Assembly (NCBI GenBank): GCA_035508495.1
Contig: DATJMX010000035.1
Span: 1-64,000 of the forward strand
Origin: Candidatus Binataceae bacterium
Lineage (GTDB): Bacteria > Desulfobacterota > Binatia > Binatales > Binataceae
Direction: 5' to 3'
DNA: 64,000 nucleotides
Position 1 is the stretch's first letter; each line of letters starts with the position of its first letter. Under the pieces are notes generated by a model. The model saw only the letters and a list, made by a program, of their open reading frames with translations, was not told the DNA's origin and ran no database searches. Made by a program: the position numbers and the translations under genes. This document shows positions 53,514 through 62,991 of this stretch, piece after piece.

Positions 53514-54755
53514 ATGGCGGTTTTCGCGTATCACGGATTTGATGCGAGCGGCCGCGCGGTCAGCGGCGTTGTCGATGCCGAGAGCGCGCGGGCGGCGCGC
53601 GCCAAGCTGCGCTCCGCGGGCACTTTCACAACCGATCTGAGCGAGGAAGCCGGGCGCGAGGCTGCGGCCGCCGCGCAGTCATCCAAATCGTGGACCGATT
53701 ACCTGCCGAAGATGACCCGCGGGATGTCGCCGAGCGACCTGGCGCTGATGACGCGGCAGCTCAGCGCGCTCCTTGGCGCGGGTGTACAGCTCGTCGATGC
53801 GCTGGGCGCGCTCAGCGATCAGGCCACGCGAGCCGTGACGAAGCGGATGCTCTCGCAGGTGCGCGAGCGTGTGCGTGAAGGTACGTCGCTCGCCGACGCG
53901 ATCGCATCACATCGCGATGTCTTCTCCGATCTGTACGTCGGCATGGTGCGAGCCGGCGAACAGGCTGCGGCGCTCGAGCAAGTGCTCGATCGCCTCGCAG
54001 AATACAGCGAGCGCCAGAACGAATTTGTGACCAAGGTGCGCAGCGCGCTCACCTATCCGATCATCATGATGTGCGTGGGTGCCGCGATCATGGGATTCCT
54101 CGTGACATACGTCGTGCCGCAGGTTGCTACGATCTTCCAGCAGCAGCATGCGGCATTGCCGCTGGCGACCCAGATCCTGATCGCGTTCTCGACTTTGTTG
54201 ACGACCTACTGGTGGCTGATCGGGATCCTGGTCGTCGCGCTCGTCGCGGGTATCATCACGATCCTGTCGACGCCGCGCGGGCGCGCCATCTACGATCGAA
54301 CGATCCTACGCATCCCGTATATCGGGCCGACTATCGTGCGAATTATCTGCGCGCGTTTTGCCCGCACCCTCGCGACGCTGCTCGCAAGCGGCGTTCAGTT
54401 GCTGCCGGCGCTCGATGCCGTCAAAGGCGTTATCACGAACACCCTCCTGCGCGGCGCGGTCGAGAAGAGCCGCGAAGAGATTCGCGAGGGTCACGGCATG
54501 GGCCAGACGCTCTCGCAGAGCGGCTACTTCCCTCCCCTACTCATCGAAATGATCCGCGTCGGCGAGCGCTCGGGCGAACTCGAACGGATGCTCGAGCGGG
54601 TCGCCGACAACTACGAACGCGAGGTCTCGCACTCGCTCAGCCAGATGACGACCGTGCTCGAGCCGGTAATGACGCTTGCCATGGCGGGTGTTATCGTCTT
54701 CATGATGCTGGCGGTGCTGATGCCGATCTTCCAGCTCAACCAGTTGATGCAATGA
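53514..54755 (+). CDS. gspF: Type II secretion inner-membrane platform protein GspF
   Basis: 413 residues. Two copies of the GspF/PilC domain (about 70-190 and 275-395), each with LADAIASHR-like and MVRAGEQ/IRVGERSGEL motifs, separated by three membrane spans. It links the ATPase to the pseudopilus. The start follows GGAGAAC. The stop overlaps the gspG start by four bases (ATGA). Confidence 0.93.
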   Translation: MAVFAYHGFDASGRAVSGVVDAESARAARAKLRSAGTFTTDLSEEAGREAAAAAQSSKSWTDYLPKMTRGMSPSDLALMTRQLSALLGAGVQLVDALGALSDQATRAVTKRMLSQVRERVREGTSLADAIASHRDVFSDLYVGMVRAGEQAAALEQVLDRLAEYSERQNEFVTKVRSALTYPIIMMCVGAAIMGFLVTYVVPQVATIFQQQHAALPLATQILIAFSTLLTTYWWLIGILVVALVAGIITILSTPRGRAIYDRTILRIPYIGPTIVRIICARFARTLATLLASGVQLLPALDAVKGVITNTLLRGAVEKSREEIREGHGMGQTLSQSGYFPPLLIEMIRVGERSGELERMLERVADNYEREVSHSLSQMTTVLEPVMTLAMAGVIVFMMLAVLMPIFQLNQLMQ

Positions 54756-55195
54756 ACGATTTGAGGATGCGTGCCATGCGCGATCGCCGCAGCAATCAGG
54801 ACGGCTTCACTCTGATCGAGATCATGGTCGTGATCCTGATCCTCGGTTTGCTCGCGACGATCGTCGTGCAGAGCTTGCGGGGAGCCGCCGATAAGGCCAA
54901 GAAGACCAAGGCTCAGGCCGATATCTCCGAGCTCAAGACCAGCCTCGATCGCTACTACCTCGACAACGGCTTCTACCCGACTACCGACCAGGGCTTGCAG
55001 GCGCTGGTGTCGGCGCCGACCTCGGGCCGGATTCCACCGGGCTATCCTCCGGGCGGATACATCGAACGCCTGCCCAAAGATCCGTGGGGCAACCCCTACG
55101 TCTACCAAAGCGATGGATCTAACTACATCCTGAAGTCCTACGGACCTGACGGTGTTGAGAGCGCTGACGATATCGACGGTTCACAGAACTCATGA
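54752..55195 (+). CDS. gspG: Type II secretion major pseudopilin GspG
   Basis: 147 residues. Prepilin cleavage site after Gly18 followed by Phe19 and the conserved Glu23 (GFTLIEIMVVI), a long membrane helix, then the pilin body with GLQALV, LPKDPWGNPYVY and the DGVESADDI calcium-loop ending. It polymerises to the pseudopilus piston. Overlaps gspF at the start and gspH at the end (ATGA). Confidence 0.95.
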   Translation: MNDLRMRAMRDRRSNQDGFTLIEIMVVILILGLLATIVVQSLRGAADKAKKTKAQADISELKTSLDRYYLDNGFYPTTDQGLQALVSAPTSGRIPPGYPPGGYIERLPKDPWGNPYVYQSDGSNYILKSYGPDGVESADDIDGSQNS

Positions 55196-55791
55196 GCGGG
55201 TTCCCGCCACGCGCGGGCCGCGCACCTGATCTCAGGCGGCGATCGCCATCCAGCCGCGGCGCGCCCGGCTTCACGCTGCTCGAAATCGCCGTCGTGCTGT
55301 TCATCATGGGGCTGATGATCACGCTCGCCCTGCCCTACCTCGGCGGATTTCGCTACGCGAAACTGAAGAGCGAGTCGCGTCGCCTCGCGGGTCGCGCGAC
55401 ATTCCTGTTCGACAAGGCCGCCGGACAGAAGGTCATCCTGCGGCTGGTGTTCGACATCGATCGCAACGGCTACTACGTCACCAAGCTCGATCCCTACGCG
55501 GTCACGCCGGTCAACGTCGAGCCGAGCTTCACTCCCGATCACAGTCCGGGCTCGATGCCGGTGCTGCTGCCGGCTGACGTGCGGATTCGCGACGTGAGCG
55601 TCGAAGGAATCGGCAGCGCCAACCGCGGAATCGCCTTCTGCCAGTTCTATCCCGAGGGCTATGTCGACGCGACCGTGGTGCACCTGATGGACGCCTCGGG
55701 CAACGTCATGACGCTCGCCTTCAATCCGCTGACCGGACTTGTCGGGATCGCCGACGGCGATGTCGAGCCCGACAGGATGTTCGCGCAGTGA
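55192..55791 (+). CDS. gspH: Type II secretion minor pseudopilin GspH
   Basis: 199 residues. Long basic leader of about 26 residues, then GFTLLEIAVVLFIMGL with the prepilin motif and helix. The body has the GspH pattern of strands (LVFDIDRNGYYV). Position between gspG and gspI and length support the call. Its stop overlaps the gspI start by four bases (GTGA). Confidence 0.85.
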   Translation: MSGFPPRAGRAPDLRRRSPSSRGAPGFTLLEIAVVLFIMGLMITLALPYLGGFRYAKLKSESRRLAGRATFLFDKAAGQKVILRLVFDIDRNGYYVTKLDPYAVTPVNVEPSFTPDHSPGSMPVLLPADVRIRDVSVEGIGSANRGIAFCQFYPEGYVDATVVHLMDASGNVMTLAFNPLTGLVGIADGDVEPDRMFAQ

Positions 55792-56255
55792 GCCATCCGC
55801 CGAACATCGATGCCTCGCGCGGATTCACCCTGCTCGAAGTGCTGATCGCGATCTTCGTCCTCGGCATGGGGTTGACGGCCCTGCTCGGACTGCATCATCG
55901 CAGTATGCAGAGCGTGATCGACGCCCAGGATGAAACGCGCGCCGCGATGCTCGCGCAGGTCGTAATGACGCAGGCCGAGTTGCAGCGCTATCCGGACGAC
56001 GGCAACACGCACGGCGACTTCAACGCCGTGTTTCCGAATAAGTTTCCGAATTACCGATGGCTGCGCCTGGTCCAGGAGTCGGGGATCTTTCCCGACGTGC
56101 GCAAAGTTCGCGTGACGGTGCTCTATGGCGCCGGCTTCGGTCACGCCTTTACGATTAGCGAGTTCATCCACAATCCGGTGCCGCTCGAAGAAATGCAGCA
56201 AGGCGCCGGCGGTCCTGCGCAACAGGGCGGAGCGCCGACGGGGCCAATGCATTGA
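55788..56255 (+). CDS. gspI: Type II secretion minor pseudopilin GspI
   Basis: 155 residues, GTG start inside the gspH stop. Prepilin motif GFTLLEVLIAIFVLGM. The GspI core (ETRAAMLAQVVMTQAELQRY, RKVRVTVLYG) follows. A Gln/Gly/Pro-rich tail ends it. GspI with J and K caps the pseudopilus tip. Confidence 0.85.
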   Translation: MSHPPNIDASRGFTLLEVLIAIFVLGMGLTALLGLHHRSMQSVIDAQDETRAAMLAQVVMTQAELQRYPDDGNTHGDFNAVFPNKFPNYRWLRLVQESGIFPDVRKVRVTVLYGAGFGHAFTISEFIHNPVPLEEMQQGAGGPAQQGGAPTGPMH

Positions 56256-56920
56256 CCTTGATGGCGCGCATACGATCGCGCTCGGCGGCAGGTTTCACCC
56301 TGCTTGAGATGATGCTCGCGATCGGCGTGCTCGGCCTTATCCTGGCGATGATGGCGGAGTCGTTCCACGCGGTTGCGGCGAGCAAGGTCCACGCCGAGGA
56401 TCGCCTCTACGCCGATCGCGCCGGACGCGCCGTGATGTGGGAGATGACCAAGGAGATTCGCGGTGCGGTGCAGACGCCGATCGTGCCGAGTCGCGTGGTT
56501 TTCATCGGCGCCGGCCATAATGCCTTCGGCAACACCGCCGATTCGCTCACGATGTCGACGCTGGACAGCGGACATGGCCGCGCGATCGTCGGTTACGGCG
56601 CCGAGAATATCGTCTCGTGGTCAACGGTCGGAAACCCGCATCATCCGGGATGGCTGATGCTGCGCCGCTCGCAGCAGAGCGGGCTGCTCGACACCAACGA
56701 CTCGGGCAATCCGGTGATCTTGGCGCCCAACGTAATCTCACTGCATCTGCGCTATTTCGACGGCGATCAGTGGACCGAGAACTGGGATTCAACGGCCCTG
56801 CCTCCCGGCCGCCAACTGCCGGTCGCCGTCGCGATCGAAATGCGGATGGCCACGCCGTCAGGCAGTATTCTGGATTTCGGAACCGAAGTAATGATTCCGA
56901 TGGCGGTGTCGCAATGGTAA
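56252..56920 (+). CDS. gspJ: Type II secretion minor pseudopilin GspJ
   Basis: 222 residues. TTG start within the gspI stop (TTGA); an ATG three codons later is the alternative. Prepilin motif GFTLLEMMLAIGVLGLI, then the GspJ body with RAVMWEMTKEIRGA. Part of the tip complex. Overlaps gspK by seven bases. Confidence 0.85.
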   Translation: MTLMARIRSRSAAGFTLLEMMLAIGVLGLILAMMAESFHAVAASKVHAEDRLYADRAGRAVMWEMTKEIRGAVQTPIVPSRVVFIGAGHNAFGNTADSLTMSTLDSGHGRAIVGYGAENIVSWSTVGNPHHPGWLMLRRSQQSGLLDTNDSGNPVILAPNVISLHLRYFDGDQWTENWDSTALPPGRQLPVAVAIEMRMATPSGSILDFGTEVMIPMAVSQW

Positions 56921-57867
56921 AGCGCGTTGGCAAACGCTCCGAGCGCGGCGTTGCTCTGTTGGTCGTGCTGCTCGGGCTCGCGCTGATGACGCTGATCGTG
57001 GTCGATTTCGCGTCCGAGAGCGGCCTCGGTTTCGTCTCGGCGGCGAATCAGGCCAATGAGATACGTGCCTACTACCTCGCGCGATCCGCGACCGGGGCCG
57101 GCCTCGCGCTGCTGGCCCAATCCGCCCGCATGCAGATGCTGTCCCAGCAACCGGCCGACTCGTTGCAAGACGTGTGGGCGGCGCCGTTTCCGCCGCTGAA
57201 TCTGGATGGCGGCCAGGTTTCGCTCTCGATCGTCGACGAAGCGCGCAAACTCAATATCAATCTCCTGATCACCAATGAGGGCCAGCCCAATCAGCCGCAA
57301 CTGCTGATTTTCGAACGCCTGTTCACCGTCCTCGGCGTCGACCCGCGAATCCTGCCCGCTATTATCGATTGGCTCGATCCCGACAGTATCGAATCACCGG
57401 GCGGCGCGGAGTCCGATTTCTACCTGCGGCTGAAACCGCCTTACCAGGCGCGTAACACTCCGATGCCGACGATCGGCGACCTCAAGATGGTGCGCGGCGT
57501 CACCGACGCGGTCTTCAATCGAATCGCGCCGTTTATCACCGTGATGCCGGAGACGCAGGTCAACGCCAATACCGCCCCGCCCGAAGTGCTGATGGCGCTC
57601 GATCCACAGCTCATGGAAGATCCCAAGGGCGTCAAGGAAATAATCGAGGCGCGCACGGTCAGGCCTTTCACCCAATCGACGGACGTGGCAAATTTGCCCG
57701 ACATCCAGTCGTTCGGTACCCGTATCGCCCAGCTCTTAACCACCCGCAGCCAATTCTTTACTATTACCGGGATCGGTACGTACGCTGGGGCACGCAAGAT
57801 TGTGACTTCAACTTTTCATCGCGAGCAGACCGGGGTCGGCACGTTGACTGTGTGGCACGAGGAATAG
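56914..57867 (+). CDS. gspK: Type II secretion minor pseudopilin GspK
   Basis: 317 residues. Leader with SERGVALLVVLLGLALMTL; GspK lacks the Glu5 of other pilins, as here. The large alpha domain with the helix-hairpin-helix-like NANTAPPEVLMALDPQL motif and VSLSIVDEARKLNIN is characteristic. It is the largest minor pseudopilin and sits at the pseudopilus tip. Confidence 0.9.
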   Translation: MVKRVGKRSERGVALLVVLLGLALMTLIVVDFASESGLGFVSAANQANEIRAYYLARSATGAGLALLAQSARMQMLSQQPADSLQDVWAAPFPPLNLDGGQVSLSIVDEARKLNINLLITNEGQPNQPQLLIFERLFTVLGVDPRILPAIIDWLDPDSIESPGGAESDFYLRLKPPYQARNTPMPTIGDLKMVRGVTDAVFNRIAPFITVMPETQVNANTAPPEVLMALDPQLMEDPKGVKEIIEARTVRPFTQSTDVANLPDIQSFGTRIAQLLTTRSQFFTITGIGTYAGARKIVTSTFHREQTGVGTLTVWHEE

Positions 57868-57876
57868 CGGGCGGGG

Positions 57877-59370
57877 ATGGCGCAGCGGATTCTTGCAATT
57901 GAACTGGCCGGCGATCGGGTTCGCGCCGCTCTGGCCGAGCGCGCGTGGAGCACGTTCCAGTTTCTGGGCACCTTCGAAAAGGTTCGCGCCAACGATGAGC
58001 CCGATCTGAGCGGCGCCCTGAAACGCCTTGCGGGCGAGGCCGGCCCGGTCGATATTGTCATCTCGTCGCTGTCGGGCAGTCTGGTAGTGAAGCGGCTCCT
58101 GGAGCTGCCGTTTGCCGATATGCGCCGGCTGCATCAGGTGGTTCCCTACGAGCTTGAAGAGCATCTGCCGTTTCCCGTAGATGACGGCCTGGTTGCGTTC
58201 GCCCGCGTCGGCACCAATGGCGAGAAGACGCTGGTGATGGCCGCGATGGCGCGCAAGCAGGACCTCGAAGCGCATATCGCGCTGCTCGCCGGCGCGGGCC
58301 TCGATCCCAAGATAGTCACGCTCGCGCCTCTCGCGCTGGCAGCGCTTTTCGGCCGCGCTCAGAATGGTGCGACACCGACGTCGCATCTCGTGATCGAAGC
58401 CGATCAGAGTTTCACCTCGATGGTGTTGCTCGATTCCGCGGGGATGCCGCGCGCGCTGCGCACTCTCGATCGCAGTCTGCTGAGTCCTGACGGCACGCCC
58501 GCGCCCTTGAACGTATCCAATGCCGTGGTCGCCTCGGTGCGGCAGACCTTGCTGGCCCATGGCAGCGATGGCGAGCAAACCGATTTGATTCTGGCCGGCA
58601 CCGCGTCGGCAGCGCCCGCAGTCCGCTCGATGCTCTCGGATGCGCTCGCAATCGCGGTGCGCGATCCGACTGAGTTCGACTATTCAGCGATCTTCGAAAA
58701 CGGCACGCCCGCGAGCGGACGTTTCGCGTCATGCGTGGCGATGCTACTCGGTGAGATGCCATCGCGGCCGGTTGAACTGCTCAACTTTCGACAGGGCCAG
58801 TTCGCCTTCCGCGGAAGCGTGCGTGGCGATTTCTCGCCCTTCTATACTTCGGGAATCCTTGCCGGAGTTGCGCTCCTGTTCGCCCTGATTCACTTCGGCT
58901 TCGGCGTCGCCGCGGGACTGCATCAGCTGCATCTCATCAATGAACAAATCAGCGCTGTAACGAGGCCCGTCCTTGGGCCGACCGATCCGGCGCAGGCCGT
59001 GACGACGCTGCGCTCGGGGATCGCGCAGATGGACAAACGGCTCAAGCTGATCGGTGGCAACCTCGCGCATCATTCGCCGCTCGAAACGCTCGCGGTCGTG
59101 TCGCGCGCCCTGCCCGCGCGCTTTCCGGTTGAAATCGAGGACTATCAGCTCGACGAAAACGGCGTGCACATGAGCGGACAGGCCGACTCGTACACCACGG
59201 TGGATCAGGCCAAGCGCGCGCTCGACATGAGCGACTACTTCGGCGCGATCGAAGTCTCGCACGCCAAGGCTGGCACCGACGCGAGCAAGGTCGATTTCAA
59301 AATCGATGCGACCTTCAAGGACGCCGTCGCGCCCAGCACGCCAAGCTCGAGCGACCAGGGGGACAACTAG
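57877..59370 (+). CDS. gspL: Type II secretion assembly protein GspL
   Basis: 497 residues. N-terminal actin-like/PilM-type domain (about 1-300, ILAIELAGDRVRAALAE), one membrane span (about 328-350) and a periplasmic PilN/GspL ferredoxin-like domain (about 390-480). GspL ties GspE to the inner membrane. It is longer than the typical 400. Starts nine bases after gspK. Confidence 0.8.
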   Translation: MAQRILAIELAGDRVRAALAERAWSTFQFLGTFEKVRANDEPDLSGALKRLAGEAGPVDIVISSLSGSLVVKRLLELPFADMRRLHQVVPYELEEHLPFPVDDGLVAFARVGTNGEKTLVMAAMARKQDLEAHIALLAGAGLDPKIVTLAPLALAALFGRAQNGATPTSHLVIEADQSFTSMVLLDSAGMPRALRTLDRSLLSPDGTPAPLNVSNAVVASVRQTLLAHGSDGEQTDLILAGTASAAPAVRSMLSDALAIAVRDPTEFDYSAIFENGTPASGRFASCVAMLLGEMPSRPVELLNFRQGQFAFRGSVRGDFSPFYTSGILAGVALLFALIHFGFGVAAGLHQLHLINEQISAVTRPVLGPTDPAQAVTTLRSGIAQMDKRLKLIGGNLAHHSPLETLAVVSRALPARFPVEIEDYQLDENGVHMSGQADSYTTVDQAKRALDMSDYFGAIEVSHAKAGTDASKVDFKIDATFKDAVAPSTPSSSDQGDN

Positions 59371-59373
59371 GCG

Positions 59374-60063
59374 ATGCTGCGCGATTGGTTCGACTCCGTC
59401 CGCGAGCGCATCAGCGCGATTGTCGGTCCACCGCTGCGCGCGGCGACAAACCGCGTCGGCATCCTTGTCGCGCCCTATGCGCGGCAGGCCGGCGCACAGA
59501 TCAAGCCGTACTACGATCAGGCGCGCTCGCGCTTTCAGAAGCTTGAGCCGCGCGAGCGCCTGCTCGTCCAAATCGCGGCCGGGCTGGTCGGCGCGCTGGC
59601 GGTCTACAATTTCGTTTATCTTCCGATCGTGAATATCGGCGATGACTTGCAGCAGAAGATCATCCAGCGCCGCGTCGATCTGATCCAGGTGCGGCATCTC
59701 GCGATGACCTATATCGATCTCAAGGCCGACCTGGCGCAGGCCGAGCATCATACGGTCCCGCTGAGCCGCGACTTCGCGCTCTTCTCAGTCGTCGAGACCG
59801 CGATGACAAAGAGTTTCGGCCGCGACAAGATCGCCGCGATCGTTCCCGATCCGCCGCGCAAGGTGTCCGACAGCTTCACGGAGTTCAGCGTCAAGCTGAG
59901 CCTCAGCAACGTCACCCTGCAGCAGGTGGTCGACGCGCTCTACGGGATCAGCTCACTGCCGGTACCGGTCGGAATCGACGATTTGCACATCCAGCGCCGC
60001 ACGCCCGACACGCATTCGTTCGACGTGAACATGACCTGCGTCGCGCTCGCCCGAAATGGCTGA
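59374..60063 (+). CDS. gspM: Type II secretion protein GspM-like
   Basis: 229 residues. A membrane span at about 70-90 (LVQIAAGLVGALAVYNFVYL) follows a basic amphipathic N-terminal stretch that is longer than in typical GspM, and a periplasmic ferredoxin-like domain ends it. Identification rests on position between gspL and gspN and on topology. Overlaps gspN by eight bases. Confidence 0.7.
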   Translation: MLRDWFDSVRERISAIVGPPLRAATNRVGILVAPYARQAGAQIKPYYDQARSRFQKLEPRERLLVQIAAGLVGALAVYNFVYLPIVNIGDDLQQKIIQRRVDLIQVRHLAMTYIDLKADLAQAEHHTVPLSRDFALFSVVETAMTKSFGRDKIAAIVPDPPRKVSDSFTEFSVKLSLSNVTLQQVVDALYGISSLPVPVGIDDLHIQRRTPDTHSFDVNMTCVALARNG

Positions 60064-60910
60064 GCCGCAGCCGCGCGCGGCCAGCTACTCGCGCCTCACC
60101 TACGCGGCGTACGCGATTATCGGGTTATCGATCTTCTTCGCGTTCCTGGCCGCGCGATTTCCCTATCCGCAGGCGCTCTCCGACGGGCTCGCGCCGATGG
60201 GCTACAGCATCACGATCGGCTCGCAAGGCTATAGCTTCCCGTTCGGCGCCGAGCTCGACAACGTGACGGTTGCGCCGCTCTCGCCGCCCGGCGCGGCAGT
60301 ATTGAGCAGCCCGCGTGTAATCGTCGCCCCGGCGCTTCTTTCCATCCTGATCTTTCATCCTGGCCTGCACGTCAAAGCCGATCTCTACGGCGGCAATATC
60401 AATACGGTCGCGCGGCCCAGCGCGGGCGGCACGCTGATCAGCTTTAAACTGAGGAACCTGCAGCTCGCGAACCTCAAGCTGCTCGATGTCTGGGGCCTCG
60501 GGATGGCCGGCGCGCTGTCCGGCAAGGGCACGGCCTGGGTGCCTCCGGTCAACCCCGTCGCAACGTCGGGCAACCTCGAGCTTGACGCGGAGAGCGTAAA
60601 TCTCACGCCGCCGCCGCCGCTACCGGCGGTCGCGGTCGGTCAGGCCGAAGCGACGATCGGGGTGCAGAATCAAATCGTGACTATCCAGAACTTCAAGACG
60701 AGCGGCGGCGATATCGAAATCAGCGCCACGGGAACCGTGCAGCTCGCCGCCGATCCCCGCAACAGTGAACTTGACATCCAGTTTACGCTCAACGTGACAC
60801 CCGACGCGCAGCAACGCCTTGCCTTCCTGCTCGCCGGCCTGCCGCATCCGCCAGGTCCGACTCCTTATCAGCTCACGGGCACGTTCCAGGCTCCCCGCAT
60901 CACCGGCTGA
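60056..60910 (+). CDS. gspN: Type II secretion protein GspN
   Basis: 284 residues. One membrane span (about 15-35) followed by a periplasmic beta-rich domain with VAPALLSILIFHPGLHVKADLYGG, which resembles GspN and AsmA-like segments. GspN is optional in many type II systems; its presence here with GspM and GspL ends the operon. gspC, gspD and the prepilin peptidase gspO are not in this window. Confidence 0.75.
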   Translation: MAEPQPRAASYSRLTYAAYAIIGLSIFFAFLAARFPYPQALSDGLAPMGYSITIGSQGYSFPFGAELDNVTVAPLSPPGAAVLSSPRVIVAPALLSILIFHPGLHVKADLYGGNINTVARPSAGGTLISFKLRNLQLANLKLLDVWGLGMAGALSGKGTAWVPPVNPVATSGNLELDAESVNLTPPPPLPAVAVGQAEATIGVQNQIVTIQNFKTSGGDIEISATGTVQLAADPRNSELDIQFTLNVTPDAQQRLAFLLAGLPHPPGPTPYQLTGTFQAPRITG

Positions 60911-60940
60911 AACGATAAGTTGCACAACAAGGAATCAATC

Positions 60941-61939
60941 GTGGCAAACAAACTTGGCTTGCAGACCTCGCTAACCAGCGGTCCCATGAACGAACGCTTC
61001 GCCCTGCTTAATGAAGCCGAAGAGGCGGGCTACACGTCGTTCTGGATCGCCGAAGTATCAGGCCCGGACGCGCTGGTCAGCCTCGGTGCGCTCGCGCTCA
61101 ATTCGAGAAAGGCCGAGCTCGCGACCGGCGTCATCCCGATCCAGATTCGCACTCCGGGCGCGATGGCGATGAGCTTTCTCACCATCAACGAGTTCTCCGG
61201 CGGGCGTGCGATCGCGGGCCTCGGCGTGTCGAGCCCAATAATCGTTGAGCGCTGGCATGGCGCGTCGTATCGCAAACCGATCACGGCGATGCGCGAGTGC
61301 GTCACGATCATGCGCCAGCTCTTCAGCGAGGGCCGCTCGAAGTTCGCGGGCGAGGTTTACAAGTCTGATTTCCGCCTCGGGATGCGGATCACGGCGTCCC
61401 GTCCGCCGCGGATCTATCTGGCCGCGCTCAACGAGCCGATGCTGCATCTCGCGGGCGAAGTCGCCGACGGCGTTTTGATGAACTATTCGCCGCCCGAGGC
61501 GATTGCGCCGATGGTCGAGCAGATTCGGGCGGGCGCGATCGGCGCCGGGCGCGATCCCAACGCGGTTGATGTCGGAATCTACATCCGCATGTGTATCACG
61601 GAAGAGGAAGACAAGGCGGTCGACACTTTTCGACGCGAGCTCGCCGGCTATGCGTTCGTGGATAGCTACAACAAGATGTTCGCGCGCTACGGCCTCGCCG
61701 AGGAGTTCGAGCAAGTTCGCAAACTGTGGCGCGAAGGAAAACGCGACGAAGCGCCGCAGCAGATCAGCGAGGCCTCGTGCCGTAAGATCGCCGCCTTCGG
61801 ACCGCCACAGGCCGGCCGCGACCTCGTCGCCCGCTTCCGCGCGGCCGGCGTAACCCATCCCGTCGTGTTCCCGATCGGCCCCGCCCAGACTGCCAAGCGC
61901 GATTATCCAAACACTGTAAGAGCGCTCGCCGGCGCCTGA
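60941..61939 (+). CDS. LLM-class (luciferase-like) flavin- or F420-dependent oxidoreductase
   Basis: 332 residues from GTG 60941 (AAGGA seven bases before; a TTG at 60920 is also in frame). TIM-barrel motifs: NEAEEAGYTSFWIAE, ELATGVIPIQIRTPGAMAM, GRAIAGLGVSSP and PRIYLAALNEPMLHLAGEVADGVL. The family uses FMN or coenzyme F420 for hydride transfer on varied substrates. No F420 synthesis genes are in the window to decide. Stands alone after the gsp operon. Confidence 0.8.
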   Translation: MANKLGLQTSLTSGPMNERFALLNEAEEAGYTSFWIAEVSGPDALVSLGALALNSRKAELATGVIPIQIRTPGAMAMSFLTINEFSGGRAIAGLGVSSPIIVERWHGASYRKPITAMRECVTIMRQLFSEGRSKFAGEVYKSDFRLGMRITASRPPRIYLAALNEPMLHLAGEVADGVLMNYSPPEAIAPMVEQIRAGAIGAGRDPNAVDVGIYIRMCITEEEDKAVDTFRRELAGYAFVDSYNKMFARYGLAEEFEQVRKLWREGKRDEAPQQISEASCRKIAAFGPPQAGRDLVARFRAAGVTHPVVFPIGPAQTAKRDYPNTVRALAGA

Positions 61940-61977
61940 TACTGATTCTTTTTGAATCCCATCTCCTTATTGTCTGA

Positions 61978-62005
61978 TCTCCTCTCCTTATCCTAGGAGA
62001 GGGGA
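61978..62005. other. Hairpin between convergent genes
   Basis: CCTCTCC (61981-61987) and GGAGAGG (61996-62002) form a seven-base stem with an eight-base loop, extended by about three further pairs. No T run on either strand; could still act as a weak bidirectional stop. It shares the CCTCTCC/GGAGAGG core with the palindromic repeat at 34653. Confidence 0.45.
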
Positions 62006-62049
62006 CCAGAAAGATACTGAGAGGCGCAGAAAGGGTGCTCACTGCGCGT

Positions 62050-62856
62050 TTATCTTCCTTTGTAAACCGGCTTGCGCTTTTCCATGAAGGCGCGGGGGCC
62101 TTCCTTGGCGTCTTCGGAGAGCATCACCTCGCGGGCGCATTCGTTTTCGATCTTGAATGCTTCCTCGTAGGGCCGGCCGGAGGTGCGGCGCACCGCTTCC
62201 TTGATTGCTTTCACCGCGAGCGGTCCGTTCTCTGCGATCGTCGCCGCCAGTTCTTCTGCTTTCGCGAGCAGCTTCTCCTGCGGCACGACGTAGTTAACGA
62301 GTCCGAGCCGCCACGCTTCGTTCGCGTCAATTCGATTACCCGTCAGGAGAATCTCCATCGCCTTGCAGTAAGGAATCTGACGTTGCAGACGCGCGAGCGA
62401 GCCGGCGCCCGGGATGATCGCCCACTTCACTTCCTGGAGCCCGAAGCTCGCATTCTCGGATGCGACGCGGAGGTCGGTGGCCTGGATGAATTCCATGCCG
62501 CCCGCGATACAAAAACCGTTGACCGCGGCGATTACGGGCTTTGAGGTATTGTAGCCGCGCAGCAGTGCGATATCGCTGAGCTTGCGCTTCGCCAGCAGCT
62601 TGCGATCCCATTCGTCCTCGGGCTTGCGCGCTTTCGTGAACAGCGGAATCAACTTGCCGAGATCGGCGCCCGCAGAGAATGCGACCTTGCCGGCGCCTGA
62701 AACGATCACGGCGCGCACGTCGTCATCCTTGTCGATCTCCTGCCAGGCCTCGCCGAGCCTGACGATAAGCTCGGGGTTGAATGAATTGTGGACTTCGGGA
62801 CGATTGAAGGTGAGGTAGGCGATATGGTTGCGTTTTTCGAACAGGAGAGCCGGCAT
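62050..62856 (-). CDS. Enoyl-CoA hydratase/isomerase family protein
   Basis: 268 residues. Crotonase motifs FNRPEVHNSF, KVAFSAGADL, NGFCIAGGMEFIQATDLRVA and FGLQEVKWAIIPGAGSLARL; the second catalytic Glu position is covered by the E in LQEVKW. Start ATG 62856 has CGAGGAG just before it. Likely acyl-CoA hydratase or isomerase in beta-oxidation. Confidence 0.83.
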   Translation of the reverse strand: MPALLFEKRNHIAYLTFNRPEVHNSFNPELIVRLGEAWQEIDKDDDVRAVIVSGAGKVAFSAGADLGKLIPLFTKARKPEDEWDRKLLAKRKLSDIALLRGYNTSKPVIAAVNGFCIAGGMEFIQATDLRVASENASFGLQEVKWAIIPGAGSLARLQRQIPYCKAMEILLTGNRIDANEAWRLGLVNYVVPQEKLLAKAEELAATIAENGPLAVKAIKEAVRRTSGRPYEEAFKIENECAREVMLSEDAKEGPRAFMEKRKPVYKGR

Positions 62857-62991
62857 GACGAACTCCTCGCAGCGAATTTACTGCGGCGACGATAACATCG
62901 GCTGCCTTTACGGGGAACTTTCCCAGGCAGTATGATCCGGGCGTACACAATGGCTGAGCGCGCGCTCCAATGATGCAAGGTGCTGAATCTG

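Noticed and set aside
61978..62005. Rho-independent terminator between convergent genes
   Set aside because: The stem is good but there is no T run on either strand; recorded only as a hairpin.
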